DNA from: Verrucomicrobiota bacterium
GTDB taxonomy: Bacteria; Verrucomicrobiota; Verrucomicrobiia; Verrucomicrobiales; Akkermansiaceae
Direction of reading: 5' to 3'
NCBI GenBank assembly: GCA_030835305.1
Contig: JAURPJ010000066.1
Span: 1-64,000 of the forward strand
Length of the DNA stretch: 64,000 nt
Under the pieces are notes generated by a model. That model saw only the letters and a list, made by a program, of their open reading frames with translations, searched no databases and was not told the origin of the DNA. The translations under genes were made by a program, and so were the position numbers. Positions 16,558 through 25,932 of this stretch are shown here, one piece after another. The first letter of the stretch is position 1. Each line of letters begins with the position of its first letter.

Positions 16558-19500
16558 ATGAAGAGCACAGGATTTATTTGGAAGGGGATTCGCCACTACC
16601 GGTCGGCCTATTGGGGGGTGCTTACAGGGGCTGCGGTGGGGGCCATGGTGCTCCTTGGGGCGCTCATGGCGGGGGATTCCGTGCAAGAAAGTCTGACTCG
16701 ATCGGCTGAGTTGCGGACTGGCAAGGTGGCGAAGATTTTCTCGGGCGGAGAGCGATTTTTCCGGGCTGATCTTGCTGAGCGCAATGGTGGCTCGGCGATG
16801 ATTTATCTGAAAGGGCAAGTGAATGTGGAGGAACGAGCCGAAGGGCAGGTTCAGGTGATGGGCGTTTCAGAGGACTTTTGGGACTTTGCTCCGCAGGAGA
16901 CTTCAGTCGATTTATCGAATTTTGACGCTGCCATCAGCGGGCCCCTGGCGCGGGCCCTCGATCTTAAGGAAGGTGATTCGGCGGTAGTGCGTTTGCAGAA
17001 GCCGGGTCTCCTCTCGCGGGATGCCCCGCTCTCGGGCGAGAGCGAGTCGGTATCCTCAATGCGGATTACTGTGGCAAAGATTCTCACCGACGATGAGTTC
17101 GGGAGATTCAGTCTCGAGCAAACCCAGGTTCCTCCATCTTCGGTTTTTGTGCCGCTGAAGCGCCTTCAAAAAGTCTTCGATCTCAAGGGTAAGGCCAATG
17201 CTCTTTTATTGGATGAGGACCAGTCCTTTGATCCTGGTAAACTGGATTTGGCGGATTACGGGATCTCGGTGGTCGAGGTGCCGGGTGGCGTGGAGGTGCG
17301 TTCCGAGCGAATTTTCATCGAGCCCAGGATCGCTGAAAGGATCGAGGGCGAACCGGTGCTTACTTATTTGATCAATACGCTGGCAACCGAGGTCGGAGAA
17401 ACACCGTACTCCATGGTGACAGCAGTGAGCGGGAAGTCGGCGGTGTTTCTCCCCACCCAGCCCGGAGAGGGGGAGGTTGTCATCAATGACTGGCTGGCAG
17501 ACGATTTACGGGCCCAAATCGGCGACGAGTTGACGATGGATTATTTCGTCGTGGAATCCGGCAGCAAGCTGGTTGAAAAGCGTGGGGTTTTTACGGTGAA
17601 GGCGATCGTGAAGATGGAAGGTGCGGCTGCCGACAAGCGCTGGATGCCGGATTTCCCAGGTGTCGCTGATGTGGAGAGTGCACGCGATTGGGAGCCGGGG
17701 CTGCCTTTGGATCTGACCCGGATTCGGGATAAGGACGATGAATATTGGGAGAACTTCAAAGGAACTCCAAAGGCTTTTGTTTCGCATGAAACCGGCGAAG
17801 AGCTTTGGGAAAATCGTTGGGGGAAGGTGACTGGAATGCGGATCCCGGGGGGGAAGGTGGATGAGGTTTCAAAGTCCGTCCGGGATGTTCTCGAGCCTTC
17901 TTTGGCCGGGATGCAGGAGATGGATTTTTCAGGTCAGGCGAAAGAGGCTGCGAAGTCGCCGGTGGATTTTGCCGGTCTCTTTCTGGCGATGAGCTTTTTC
18001 CTGATCATTGCCGCGATTGCTTTGGTAGCGATGTTGTTTCGCTTTAACGTGGAACAGCGGGCGGAGGAAGGCGCTCTTCTTTCGGCGGTTGGAATTCGGG
18101 CAGGAAAGATCACCAATTGGCGGATCGGTGAAGCTTTCTTCGTGGTGCTCGCGGGGGCGCTTGCCGGAACTCTTCTGGCAACGGTTTTCTGCACGATGGT
18201 GCTAAAGGTGATCGGTTCGATTTGGGGTGAAGGAACAGCTTTTGGACTTCACCTGAGCGGAGGAACAATTGTGACGGGCATCGTGGTGATCGTGAAGCTT
18301 TCCCTCCTGGCGGTCTGGCTGACGACCCGCAAGCAGGCGAAGCAGAGTGCCAGCATGCGGCTCAATTCGGGAGCCGAGGAGGAAGTGGGCAAGCCCAGCA
18401 GGTGGGCGACTGGTTTCCTGGTTTTTGGACTTCTTCTGGTGGCGGGAGGAATTGCAATGAGCTTCAGCGCAGCGGCACAGGGTGCTTTCTTCCTGGTGGG
18501 CTTCGGGGTGTTGGTGACCGGATTGGCGGCCTTCCGGAAGCGATTGGCAAGGATTGGCTCGTTGGGAGAACTTTCACCGGATGGTATGGCCAAGGTGAAC
18601 CTTTCTCGTCGGGCTTCGCGAAGTTTGACGGTCGTCGGCGTGCTGGCTGCCGGAGTTTTTCTGGTCCTCTCGGTGGCCTCATTCCGAAAAAACGGAGGAG
18701 AAAATTGGCAGAACAAAAGGAGCGGAGCCGGTGGATTTGCGTGGTGGGTCGAGACCACTTCCCCGGTGAACCGGCCGGCGGATGCCAAGGGCGAGGTTGT
18801 TTGGTTTGGGCTGGAAACCCTGGTTCCGTTCCGGATTGGTGCGGGCGACGATGTGGATTGTTTCAACCTGACCGCCTCCACCCAACCCCGCCTGCTCGGT
18901 GTGGATCCTGGTCTCCTCGAAGGTCGCTTTCGCACAAGCGATGATTGGTCTTTTTTGAAAGGCGACGGGGTGCCGGCCTTTGTCGATGAAACGACAATGA
19001 TGTGGGTTTTGAAAAAGAAGGTGGGTGATGAGTTGATCTATCAGGACGAATGGGGGAATGATTTCCCGATTACGATTGCAGGTGTGGTCAAGGACTCGGT
19101 TTTTCAGGGCAGTTTGATTTTGGACGAGGCAAAACTTCTGGAGAAATTCCCCTCGCTCGGCGGGTATCAACTCTTTCTCTCACCCGACGAAAAGGCGCGT
19201 GAAACTTTGCAGGAGGAGACCGCGGATCTTGGCGGCAAGGTGACCGCGACGAAAGATCGACTCGCTGCCTTCCATGAGGTTGAGAATACCTACATCGCGA
19301 TCTTCAATGTTCTCGGTGGATTGGGAATCATCCTCGGAAGCTTCGGCGTGGGAATTGTGACTGCTCGTAATCTGGTGGAGCGGAAAGCGGAATTCGAAAC
19401 GCTCCGGGTGCTTGGGATTTCGAAACTGCGACGATCAAGGATTGTGAAAAGGGAGGTGCGCTCAATGGTTGCGTGGGGCCTTGGCCTTGGTTTGTTGTCC

Positions 19501-19632
19501 GCCTTGATTGCGGTGATTCCGGTCTTGGGAGGAACGGTTGGTGTGATGGACTTGCTCTGGATGGGAGGCTTGGTTTTGGCAATGGCGGGCATTGCCAATT
19601 TTGTGGGAACCCGGGCTCTTCGTAGTCTTTAA
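16558..19632 (+). CDS. Large FtsX-family ABC transporter permease
   Basis: 1024 residues. An N-terminal helix (about 18-42, YWGVLTGAAVGAMVLLGALM) is followed by a large extracytoplasmic MacB/LolE-like region (about 45-475). Then comes an FtsX domain with three helices (about 478-610: FFLIIAAIALVAMLFRF, FFVVLAGALAGTLLATVF), two more helices (about 620-660), a helix near 695, a second soluble region, and a final FtsX domain (about 905-1024) with RKAEFETLRVLGISKLRR, the motif that contacts the ATPase. The layout matches two-FtsX-domain permeases of the lipoprotein or lipid export type. No ATPase or membrane-fusion gene is adjacent here, so the partner is elsewhere. A TPR-like membrane protein follows 1 bp after the stop. 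Confidence 0.85.
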   Translation: MKSTGFIWKGIRHYRSAYWGVLTGAAVGAMVLLGALMAGDSVQESLTRSAELRTGKVAKIFSGGERFFRADLAERNGGSAMIYLKGQVNVEERAEGQVQVMGVSEDFWDFAPQETSVDLSNFDAAISGPLARALDLKEGDSAVVRLQKPGLLSRDAPLSGESESVSSMRITVAKILTDDEFGRFSLEQTQVPPSSVFVPLKRLQKVFDLKGKANALLLDEDQSFDPGKLDLADYGISVVEVPGGVEVRSERIFIEPRIAERIEGEPVLTYLINTLATEVGETPYSMVTAVSGKSAVFLPTQPGEGEVVINDWLADDLRAQIGDELTMDYFVVESGSKLVEKRGVFTVKAIVKMEGAAADKRWMPDFPGVADVESARDWEPGLPLDLTRIRDKDDEYWENFKGTPKAFVSHETGEELWENRWGKVTGMRIPGGKVDEVSKSVRDVLEPSLAGMQEMDFSGQAKEAAKSPVDFAGLFLAMSFFLIIAAIALVAMLFRFNVEQRAEEGALLSAVGIRAGKITNWRIGEAFFVVLAGALAGTLLATVFCTMVLKVIGSIWGEGTAFGLHLSGGTIVTGIVVIVKLSLLAVWLTTRKQAKQSASMRLNSGAEEEVGKPSRWATGFLVFGLLLVAGGIAMSFSAAAQGAFFLVGFGVLVTGLAAFRKRLARIGSLGELSPDGMAKVNLSRRASRSLTVVGVLAAGVFLVLSVASFRKNGGENWQNKRSGAGGFAWWVETTSPVNRPADAKGEVVWFGLETLVPFRIGAGDDVDCFNLTASTQPRLLGVDPGLLEGRFRTSDDWSFLKGDGVPAFVDETTMMWVLKKKVGDELIYQDEWGNDFPITIAGVVKDSVFQGSLILDEAKLLEKFPSLGGYQLFLSPDEKARETLQEETADLGGKVTATKDRLAAFHEVENTYIAIFNVLGGLGIILGSFGVGIVTARNLVERKAEFETLRVLGISKLRRSRIVKREVRSMVAWGLGLGLLSALIAVIPVLGGTVGVMDLLWMGGLVLAMAGIANFVGTRALRSL

Positions 19633-19633
19633 G

Positions 19634-20155
19634 ATGATGGTTTTTGCAGGAATCAATCAAAGTCCGCTGGCCATCTTTTTGTTGGTTTCGATAGGTCTGC
19701 TTGTGGCGATACTACTCGCGATTCCAACGACTGGTTGGGTGAGCCAGAAGATGGCAAATGTCCTCTCCTTTTTCTCGCTGGAGAAGTTCCGCAAGCCCCC
19801 GCCGCTTTTGAGCAAAGGCGATGCCCTTGCGATGCAGGGGAGAGTCGGCGATGCCTTCCACATTTTCCGGCAGTTTCTAAAAGACCATCCCCGCGATCTT
19901 GAAATTTACAGCCGTCTGATCGATTTGGCCTTTGGCCCGATGCAGGATGCGGAGCTTGGTGATGCCATTATCGCGTTTGGCGTGAAGCGTCTCGATCGCC
20001 GTGGTCGACGGGTGATCAAGCGCCGACGGAACGCCATTGTTCTCGGGGAGCTCTACCCTTTGAAGCACCTGGGATGGCGGCAGGAAACGGAATACGTTCA
20101 CCCGAAGGTTGAGATCCCGGAGGAGCTGAAAGGGCAGTTTGCGCCGAAACCCTAA
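19634..20155 (+). CDS. Small membrane protein with a TPR-like cytoplasmic part
   Basis: 173 residues from the ATG at 19634, which is 1 bp after the permease stop; a second ATG follows directly. One N-terminal transmembrane helix (about 10-33, PLAIFLLVSIGLLVAILLAI), then a soluble part with a helix pair (KGDALAMQGRVGDAFHIFRQ, then FLKDHPRDLEIYSRLIDLAF) that resembles one TPR unit. The C-terminal part is rich in arginine and lysine (VKRLDRRGRRVIKRRRN). I do not recognise the family. Its position suggests co-translation with the permease and perhaps a role with it. Confidence 0.7.
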   Translation: MMVFAGINQSPLAIFLLVSIGLLVAILLAIPTTGWVSQKMANVLSFFSLEKFRKPPPLLSKGDALAMQGRVGDAFHIFRQFLKDHPRDLEIYSRLIDLAFGPMQDAELGDAIIAFGVKRLDRRGRRVIKRRRNAIVLGELYPLKHLGWRQETEYVHPKVEIPEELKGQFAPKP

Positions 20156-20216
20156 ACCATTTCAGCAATCGCTTCTGAAAATCATTTTTTGGCGAGCCCG
20201 AGGGTTGCCGGTCTGC

Positions 20217-21305
20217 TCATTTCTTCACGGCCTGGCGGCTCGCGAGACTTTCGGAGCTGAAGCGGCGGGGGTCACGACAGTTCTGGACGGCGTCTTGCTG
20301 GGTGATGTAGCTGTGGGCGACGAGTGTCTCAAGGCAGTCATCGATGGTGTGGCATCCTTCCTGACGGCCGATCTCCATGAGGCCGACCACTTGTTCGATC
20401 TTGCGTTTACGGAGACAGGATTGAATCCCTGAGTTGACGCGGAGAGCTTCAGTGGCAAGGACGCGGCCATCGGTATCTGCTCTTGAGAGAAGTCTCTGGC
20501 AGATGATGGCTTCGAGAACATTTGAGAGCTGGGAGGCGATCTGAACTTGTTGATCGGAAGGGAAAAGATCCATGACGCGCTCCACTGACTTGGGGGCGTC
20601 GATGGTGTGAAGGGTGCTGATGACAAGGTGTCCCGTTTCGGCGGCGGTCATCGCGATCTGCATCGATTCGCGGTCGCGGAGTTCACCGACGATAATGACA
20701 TCCGGGTCCTGGCGCATGCACTGGCGGAGCCCGAGTGAGAAGGACTTGGTATCCCGTCCAATCTCCCGCTGTTTGATGAGCGAGGAATTGTGTTTGAAAG
20801 AATATTCAATTGGATCTTCGAGGGTGATGATGGTTCCGGAGCGAATCTCGGAAATTCTTCGTACGATCGAAGCAAGAGTTGTTGTCTTGCCGGATCCGGT
20901 AACTCCGGTGATGAGGACGAGTCCGCGTTGGAGGTGACAGATTTCTTCGAGGACGGGGTAGTGGCCCAAGGTCGAGAGATCGGGTATTTCGGCTGGAATG
21001 TAGCGGTAGACGGCTTCGATGTTTTGCCGGCAAAAGTGGACGTTCCCGCGAAAGCGGCCGACTCCGCTCACCTCGATGGCGTAGTCGAGCTCCCAATCGC
21101 TCTCCAGTTTTGAGCGCTGGGTTTCATTCATGGTGCCGAGGATTAACTCGCGAACCTGGTCAGCGTCGAAAGCACTCTCTTCAAGAGCCTGTAGGCTTCC
21201 GTGGACTCTTGCAGCCGGCGGAGCGCCGACGGTGAGATGAAGGTCGGAGCCGCCTCTGGTGACGGTCTGGGCAAGGTATTCCCGTATTCCTTGTGGTGTG
21301 GTCAT
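20217..21305 (-). CDS. pilT: PilT-type twitching motility ATPase
   Basis: 362 residues, the usual PilT length. N-terminal PAS-like subdomain (GGSDLHLTVGAPPAARVHG), then the secretion ATPase core: Walker A GVTGSGKT (134-141), Asp box ITLEDPIEYSF, Walker B DVIIVGELRDRES, His box GHLVISTLHT. The C-terminal region contains ICQRLLSR and the PilT-like LRVNSGIQSCLRKRK. Hexameric PilT powers type IV pilus retraction at the inner membrane. It lies 15 bp after a second PilT-type gene, so the two are co-transcribed. A direct PilT/PilU division of labour is likely but not proven by sequence alone. Confidence 0.93.
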   Translation of the reverse strand: MTTPQGIREYLAQTVTRGGSDLHLTVGAPPAARVHGSLQALEESAFDADQVRELILGTMNETQRSKLESDWELDYAIEVSGVGRFRGNVHFCRQNIEAVYRYIPAEIPDLSTLGHYPVLEEICHLQRGLVLITGVTGSGKTTTLASIVRRISEIRSGTIITLEDPIEYSFKHNSSLIKQREIGRDTKSFSLGLRQCMRQDPDVIIVGELRDRESMQIAMTAAETGHLVISTLHTIDAPKSVERVMDLFPSDQQVQIASQLSNVLEAIICQRLLSRADTDGRVLATEALRVNSGIQSCLRKRKIEQVVGLMEIGRQEGCHTIDDCLETLVAHSYITQQDAVQNCRDPRRFSSESLASRQAVKK

Positions 21306-21320
21306 GGTGTAAAAGATAGG

Positions 21321-22376
21321 TTACGAAATACCGCGGATCTGGCGGTCAAAGTCACCCGGGTTTGGCGCGGCATCCCGGGCGACTTCCTCTGTGATCAGGC
21401 CCTGATGATAACTTTCCACGATGCTGGTGAGCATGTTTCTGGTTTGAGCATCCTGCGGGCGTTGCAGGTGGTCAATGATATCGCGATAGCGCCCGTCGCG
21501 GATCCATCCGCGCACCGCACCCTCGTTTTGGAGATATTCTGAAACAAGCTTGAGCGATCCGTCCGTGCCAGGGAGGAGGTTTTGATTGATTACTCCGACG
21601 AGTTGTCGGGACAGGAGCATTCGCGAGGTCGCGCCGTGGTTTTCGGGGAACAAGTTTCCCAGTCTCTCGATCGACTCGACCACTCCCGAGCTGTGCAGGG
21701 TGCTGAGGACGAGGTGACCGGTCTCGGAGGCACGAAGGGCAAGTTGGGCGGTTTCCTCGTCACGGATTTCGCCGATCATAATGACGTCGGGGTTTTGACG
21801 CAGAGATGCCCGGAGAGCGGTTGAAAATTTATGGGTATCCGAATTCAGCTCGCGTTGGGAAAAGAACGAATTTTTGTTTTGGAAAAGATACTCGATAGGG
21901 TCTTCGAGAGTGACGATGTGGCTTTGGCGGATTTCGTTGAGTTCTTCGAGAGCTGAAGCGAGAGTGGTGGACTTGCCCGACCCGGTGGTTCCGGTGACAA
22001 GGATGAGTCCGGAGCGGCGGTGAATCCAGTGGCGGATGAGGTCGGTGGGGAGGCCGAGTGAATCGAGCGGCGGGATGATCGCCTTGATGGGGCGGATGGC
22101 GGCGGAGAGGTTTCCCATGGCGCGATAAAGATTTGCCCTGAGGTAGCCGCCGTCTTTCATCTGGTAACGCGAATCGATCTCATTGGCAGAAGCTGGGTCG
22201 ACGCCACAGGCGAGCCAAAGATTGGACATTTCCTGGTGCGACATGGTCGAGTCGGGGACAGGGACGACCTCACCGTTGATGCGAACGCGGCTCCGTTGAC
22301 CTTCACTCAGAAAGATGTCGGTTGCCCCCTGGGTGAGCCACACATCGATGGTGGATTCGAGTTCGTCGAGAGTCAT
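21321..22376 (-). CDS. PilT/PilU-type pilus retraction ATPase paralog
   Basis: 351 residues from the ATG at 22376; an in-frame extension to 22778 is arginine- and proline-rich antisense sequence over apbE and is rejected. It has the same order as its neighbour: TQGATDIFLSEGQRSRVRIN, Walker A GTTGSGKS (129-136), TLEDPIEYLF, Walker B DVIMIGEIRDEETAQ, His box GHLVLSTLHSS. The C-terminus ends in a short acidic tail with VARDAAPNPGDFDRQ. It is clearly paralogous to the downstream PilT gene. By analogy with PilT-PilU pairs it may act as an accessory retraction motor. It sits 62 bp after apbE in the same direction, so all four leftward genes from 24090 could be one transcript. Confidence 0.9.
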   Translation of the reverse strand: MTLDELESTIDVWLTQGATDIFLSEGQRSRVRINGEVVPVPDSTMSHQEMSNLWLACGVDPASANEIDSRYQMKDGGYLRANLYRAMGNLSAAIRPIKAIIPPLDSLGLPTDLIRHWIHRRSGLILVTGTTGSGKSTTLASALEELNEIRQSHIVTLEDPIEYLFQNKNSFFSQRELNSDTHKFSTALRASLRQNPDVIMIGEIRDEETAQLALRASETGHLVLSTLHSSGVVESIERLGNLFPENHGATSRMLLSRQLVGVINQNLLPGTDGSLKLVSEYLQNEGAVRGWIRDGRYRDIIDHLQRPQDAQTRNMLTSIVESYHQGLITEEVARDAAPNPGDFDRQIRGIS

Positions 22377-22438
22377 TGAGGGAACATTCACCTGTCTGTG
22401 TGAATGGGCAATGAACAAAGGCAGAATTTGTTGGAGAT

Positions 22439-23449
22439 CTACTCGGCAAAAATTCCGGTGGTGACCGGAGGGGTTTCGCGATCTTCGTAAATGATGCGGA
22501 TGGAAGCTTCCGGGAATTTTTTGAAGAGTGCTTTGGGATCGTCCGAAAGGCAGGCGGCGGTTGCCAGGGGGTCGGTCATTTTGGCTTCCGGCATAATGAC
22601 AGAGGCGGCGCGGCGGGTGGTGAGTCCGAGTCCGGTGCGGAGATCGATGAGGTGGGAATAGGTTTTGCCTCCGGTGGTGACGCGTTGGAAGAGATCGCCG
22701 GAGGTTGAGACGGCGCAGTTTTTGAGCGGCACGCTTTCGGTGGGAGTGAGGCGGAAGGTGCGAAGGCCGATATTCCACCCTTCTTTTCCGGGTGGCGGGT
22801 CACCCATGCGCAAGTCACCGGCGGCGGCGACGAGGGTTTTGGGGAAGCCTTTTTTGACAAGATGTTCGAAGATGAGATCGGCTGCGAAGCCTTTGGCAAT
22901 GCCTCCAAGATCGAGTTGCAGGTCCTTGCGCTTTGCGGCAATGGTTCGTTTTTCTTCATCGAAGATCAGGAATTCGATCCCGCAGCGGCTGCGGGCTGCT
23001 GCGATTTCCTCCTCGGACGGAACCTTTCTGGTTTTTCGGGTTTCACGCCAGAGGTGGGTGAGTGGGCCGAAGGTGGGGTCGAAGATTCCCTCGGTTTCTT
23101 TGGCCAGTTTCTTACCGAGGAGGAGGATGTCGAAGAGTTCCTTGCTGACGGGAAGGGGCACCCCGGGTTGCGATTTGGTGAGGTGGTTGAGTTCGGAGTT
23201 TGGGTCGTAGTCGGTGGCGCGATTTCCGAAGTCTTCGGCAAGATCCAGCGCCTCTTGCATTGCAAGATAGCCTTCCCTGGGATCTTTGCCATGGGTAATT
23301 ATTTTGAAGAGGGTGCCCATGAGCGGGCGCTCGCTTTCGAGGCGCATGAAAGCGGGTGGTTCATGCGATTTTTCCTCTTCAGCAGGGCGCTGGTCCTGAC
23401 CGCAGGCCGAAAGAAGAGCGAAGAGGAGGGGGTGAAGAAAGTAGCGCAT
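22439..23449 (-). CDS. apbE: FAD:protein FMN transferase (ApbE), lipoprotein
   Basis: 336 residues. A lipobox (LLSAC, Cys16) indicates export and lipid anchoring. Family motifs: RPLMGTLFKI at the start of the domain, SELNHL, LDLGGIAKGFAADLI, AAGDLRMGD, YSHLIDLRTG and MTDPLATAACL. ApbE transfers FMN from FAD to threonines of membrane redox proteins such as Nqr or Rnf subunits, at the periplasmic face; no target is encoded nearby. The start overlaps the stop of the HAD gene by one base (TGATG), which suggests translational coupling. The position next to pilus ATPases has no obvious functional meaning. Confidence 0.92.
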   Translation of the reverse strand: MRYFLHPLLFALLSACGQDQRPAEEEKSHEPPAFMRLESERPLMGTLFKIITHGKDPREGYLAMQEALDLAEDFGNRATDYDPNSELNHLTKSQPGVPLPVSKELFDILLLGKKLAKETEGIFDPTFGPLTHLWRETRKTRKVPSEEEIAAARSRCGIEFLIFDEEKRTIAAKRKDLQLDLGGIAKGFAADLIFEHLVKKGFPKTLVAAAGDLRMGDPPPGKEGWNIGLRTFRLTPTESVPLKNCAVSTSGDLFQRVTTGGKTYSHLIDLRTGLGLTTRRAASVIMPEAKMTDPLATAACLSDDPKALFKKFPEASIRIIYEDRETPPVTTGIFAE

Positions 23450-24090
23450 CAGAGGTCTTCAAGAAATTCGACGAGGGAGGGATATTGGTATTCCGCTGCC
23501 GAAAAATCAATGCATTGCGTGATCCGGTTTGGGATGGCTGCGACGGGGCAGCCAACTTCGTGGGCAGACTTCATTCCGTTGAGAGAGTCCTCGATGACGA
23601 GGCATTTTGGAGCGGGCAGTCCGATGCGCCTGACCGCTTCGGCGTAAAGGTCGGGTGCGGGCTTGATGCGAGGGGCGTCTTCGCGCGCGATGATGTGATC
23701 GAATGATTCGAGAAGATCCAGCTTCTTGAGCCAGCCGTCGACCCACTTGTGGTTGGAGCTGGAGACAATGGCGGTCGGTATTTCCCTTTTCTGGCAAAAG
23801 GCGACGGCATCGCGAACTCCTGGCATGGCGTCCAGTTTGGCAATCTCCTCCCGGATCCACTTATTGCGGGCGATTCCGATGGTTTGCCAGTCAAAGGTCT
23901 TACCGGTGAGGCCTTCGAGCATGGTCTCGGGTGACCAGGTGTTGAAGTCCGAGCCGATGCATTTCACGTATTCCTCGAGCGGCAGGTCATGGCCGTTCTC
24001 GACGAAGACCCCGCGCATCGATTCATAAATCGACCATTCGGTGTCGAGGATGACTCCATCGAAGTCAAAGAGGATGGCATCAGCTTCCAT
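23449..24090 (-). CDS. HAD-IA phosphatase, beta-phosphoglucomutase-like
   Basis: 213 residues from the ATG at 24090; an extension to 24279 is antisense to the next gene and unlike the family. Motif I is DFDGVILDT (Asp9 and Asp11), motif II IVSSSNHKWVDGWL, and motifs III/IV APRIKPAPDLYAEAVRRIG and CLVIEDSLNGMKSA. The helical cap between residues 17 and 90 places it in the sugar-phosphatase/mutase subgroup. Substrate cannot be told from sequence. It is the first gene of the leftward unit with apbE (stop-start overlap TGATG) and is divergent from the MmcQ/YjbR gene. Confidence 0.9.
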   Translation of the reverse strand: MEADAILFDFDGVILDTEWSIYESMRGVFVENGHDLPLEEYVKCIGSDFNTWSPETMLEGLTGKTFDWQTIGIARNKWIREEIAKLDAMPGVRDAVAFCQKREIPTAIVSSSNHKWVDGWLKKLDLLESFDHIIAREDAPRIKPAPDLYAEAVRRIGLPAPKCLVIEDSLNGMKSAHEVGCPVAAIPNRITQCIDFSAAEYQYPSLVEFLEDL

Positions 24091-24223
24091 GCGTGAGAGG
24101 TAGCTTGGATTATCGAGGTGGCAATGAGGAATGACTGTTTCCTTCAACCAAAAGCGAAGCTTTCGATTTGGTTCGGTGAAAAATGATGGATTGAAATTCC
24201 AACAAAAATTGAAAGGGTCGGTG

Positions 24224-24583
24224 ATGAATTTTTTGGTCGGTGACGCGCGGATCCACATGGTGGCCAAGTCCGGAGTCACCGAAGAGATCCCATTTGGGCC
24301 GGAGGTTCTGGTCTACAAGGTGCTGGGAAAAATGTTCGCGACCCTGGGGTTCGAGAACGAAGTCGGGCGTATGAATTTGAAGTGTGATCCGGATCGTGCG
24401 CTGGAGTTGCGTGATGAGCATGAGGCGGTCTTGCCGGGTTACCACATGAACAAGAAGCATTGGAATACCCTGGTGCTGGATGGCTCTTTATCGGGCGATT
24501 TGGTGAGTGAACTGATCGATCACTCCTATGATTTGGTGGTAGAGGGAATGTCGAAAAAATTGAGAGAGAGTCTGGTGAAATGA
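24224..24583 (+). CDS. MmcQ/YjbR family DNA-binding-like protein
   Basis: 119 residues. The ATG at 24224 places GVTEEIPFGPEVLVYKVLGK about 15 residues from the start, as in the family; upstream codons to 24131 are probably leader DNA. Further family marks: KMFATLGF, LKCDPDRALELRDEH, GYHMNKKHWNTLVLDG. The fold is a two-stranded, CyaY-like alpha/beta domain proposed to bind DNA; its role is unknown. It overlaps the downstream phosphatase by ATGA (24580-24583), so the two are translated together. Confidence 0.85.
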   Translation: MNFLVGDARIHMVAKSGVTEEIPFGPEVLVYKVLGKMFATLGFENEVGRMNLKCDPDRALELRDEHEAVLPGYHMNKKHWNTLVLDGSLSGDLVSELIDHSYDLVVEGMSKKLRESLVK

Positions 24584-25248
24584 AATTGGTTATCGGCGAT
24601 ATTCATGGCTGCCGGACGGCGCTGGAGACGATGTTCGAGGTGGTTGTGCCATCAAATGAGGATTTGATTGTGACCTTGGGAGATTATGTGGACCGGGGGC
24701 CCGATTCAAAAGGGGTGATCGATTATTTGCTTGAGAAAAAGCGAACCCACAAACTGGTTCATCTGATGGGGAATCATGAAATCCAGATGATTAGGGCTCT
24801 GGAAACCAAGCAGGACTGCGAGCGGTTTTTGAGTGGCATGTGCGGAGGGCGGGACACGCTCGAGTCTTATGGCGGAGGTTTTGAAGACGTTCCGGAAGAG
24901 CATTGGGAGTTCATCAAGAAGGCAGAGCTCTATCACGAGCTGGACGCTTTTATTTTGGTCCACGCCGGAGTGGAGGCTGGTCTGCCGGTTGATGAGCAGG
25001 ACCGGGAGACTTATTACTATCAAAGGTTTTACAGTCAGCAGCCACATCGGTCTGGAAAGACGGTGGTGTGCGGCCATACCATCCAGGGTGACCTGCCAAC
25101 AAATTTGGGCTACGCGATTTGTCTCGATACCTGTGCTTATGGTGGAGGGTGGCTGAGTGCGCTGGATTTGGATTCCGGGAGGATTTGGCAGACCAACGAA
25201 AAGGGCGGATCCCGCGAGATGATGCTGGGAGACCTGCCGGTGGGTTAA
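24580..25248 (+). CDS. Calcineurin-like metallophosphoesterase (bacterial PPP-type phosphatase)
   Basis: 222 residues with the full PPP metal-site series: GDIHG (Asp7, His9), GDYVDRGPDS (Asp35), GNHE (Asn65, His66), HAG near 127 and CGHT near 166. It resembles PrpA/ApaH-like cytoplasmic phosphatases; substrates could be phosphoproteins or dinucleotides. It starts inside the stop of the MmcQ/YjbR gene (ATGA). Its own stop overlaps the stop of a convergent, broken metallophosphoesterase by 4 bp. Confidence 0.92.
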   Translation: MKLVIGDIHGCRTALETMFEVVVPSNEDLIVTLGDYVDRGPDSKGVIDYLLEKKRTHKLVHLMGNHEIQMIRALETKQDCERFLSGMCGGRDTLESYGGGFEDVPEEHWEFIKKAELYHELDAFILVHAGVEAGLPVDEQDRETYYYQRFYSQQPHRSGKTVVCGHTIQGDLPTNLGYAICLDTCAYGGGWLSALDLDSGRIWQTNEKGGSREMMLGDLPVG

Positions 25249-25929
25249 TCGACCTCGAAGGTGATGGGATTGAATCCCATGCCACGAATGCCCGAGCCCG
25301 TGTTGAAGTAGGTCACTCCGTCGTGGAGGTGGCTTGAAAACGGCATCTGGGAATGACCGAAGTAGCATTTCGAAACATTCTCAAGCTCGTCGTTGAGGAA
25401 GCCCGCCACTCTTGCAACGGTGGCGGCTTCGCGAAAGTAGGGTTGGTGAAACAGGCGGCTGAGACCGCAGGCATCAACGAGTCGGTAGAGCTTCCTGGAC
25501 AACGTCCCATTCGGAGAATCCTGACTCTAGGCCTGACGATATTGCTTGAGTTTCTCCGGGGTCATCCCCCAGTTGCTGCAATCGCCGTGGAGGAAGAGGT
25601 GGGAGCCCAGACGAAAGTGATCCTCGTGAAGGTGGAATTTGGGATGTGAGGGAATTCGTTCGCGAAAGCGGGTGAGGCAATCGTGGTTTCCCAATACGTA
25701 GTGGATTTCCCACGTTGGAAAGCGGTTCCTGAGCTTTTTGCAACCAGCATAAGGCCGCCTCAATACTCTCTTCTTCGCTGCTAAAATGGCTCCAGCGAAA
25801 GTCGAAGGTCTCTCCGTTGAGGACGAGGATTTTAACGGTCCCCAGTCGGGGAAGGATTCCGTCAAAAAGAATTTCGCCATCGGAGCGACCAGCAAAGAGG
25901 TGGAGGTCGGAGACGACGAGGCCGGCCAT
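25245..25929 (-). pseudogene. Broken metallophosphoesterase (LpxH/YbbF-like), two frameshifts
   Basis: Three frames join into one calcineurin-fold protein. From 25929: MAGLVVSDLHLFAGRS and LVLNGETFDFRW. Then, after a shift near a run of five A/T bases at about 25737-25741: NRFPTWEIHYVLGNHDC and LGSHLFLHGDCSNWG. Then, after a shift near 25500-25535: RKLYRLVDACGLSRLF and CYFGHSQMPF, ending FEVD. The metal motif is GETFDF where GDxxDF is expected, so a ligand is also substituted. Two frameshifts plus a lost ligand indicate real decay. It begins 3 bp after gatB and was probably once co-transcribed with it. Confidence 0.85.
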
Positions 25930-25932
25930 TCT

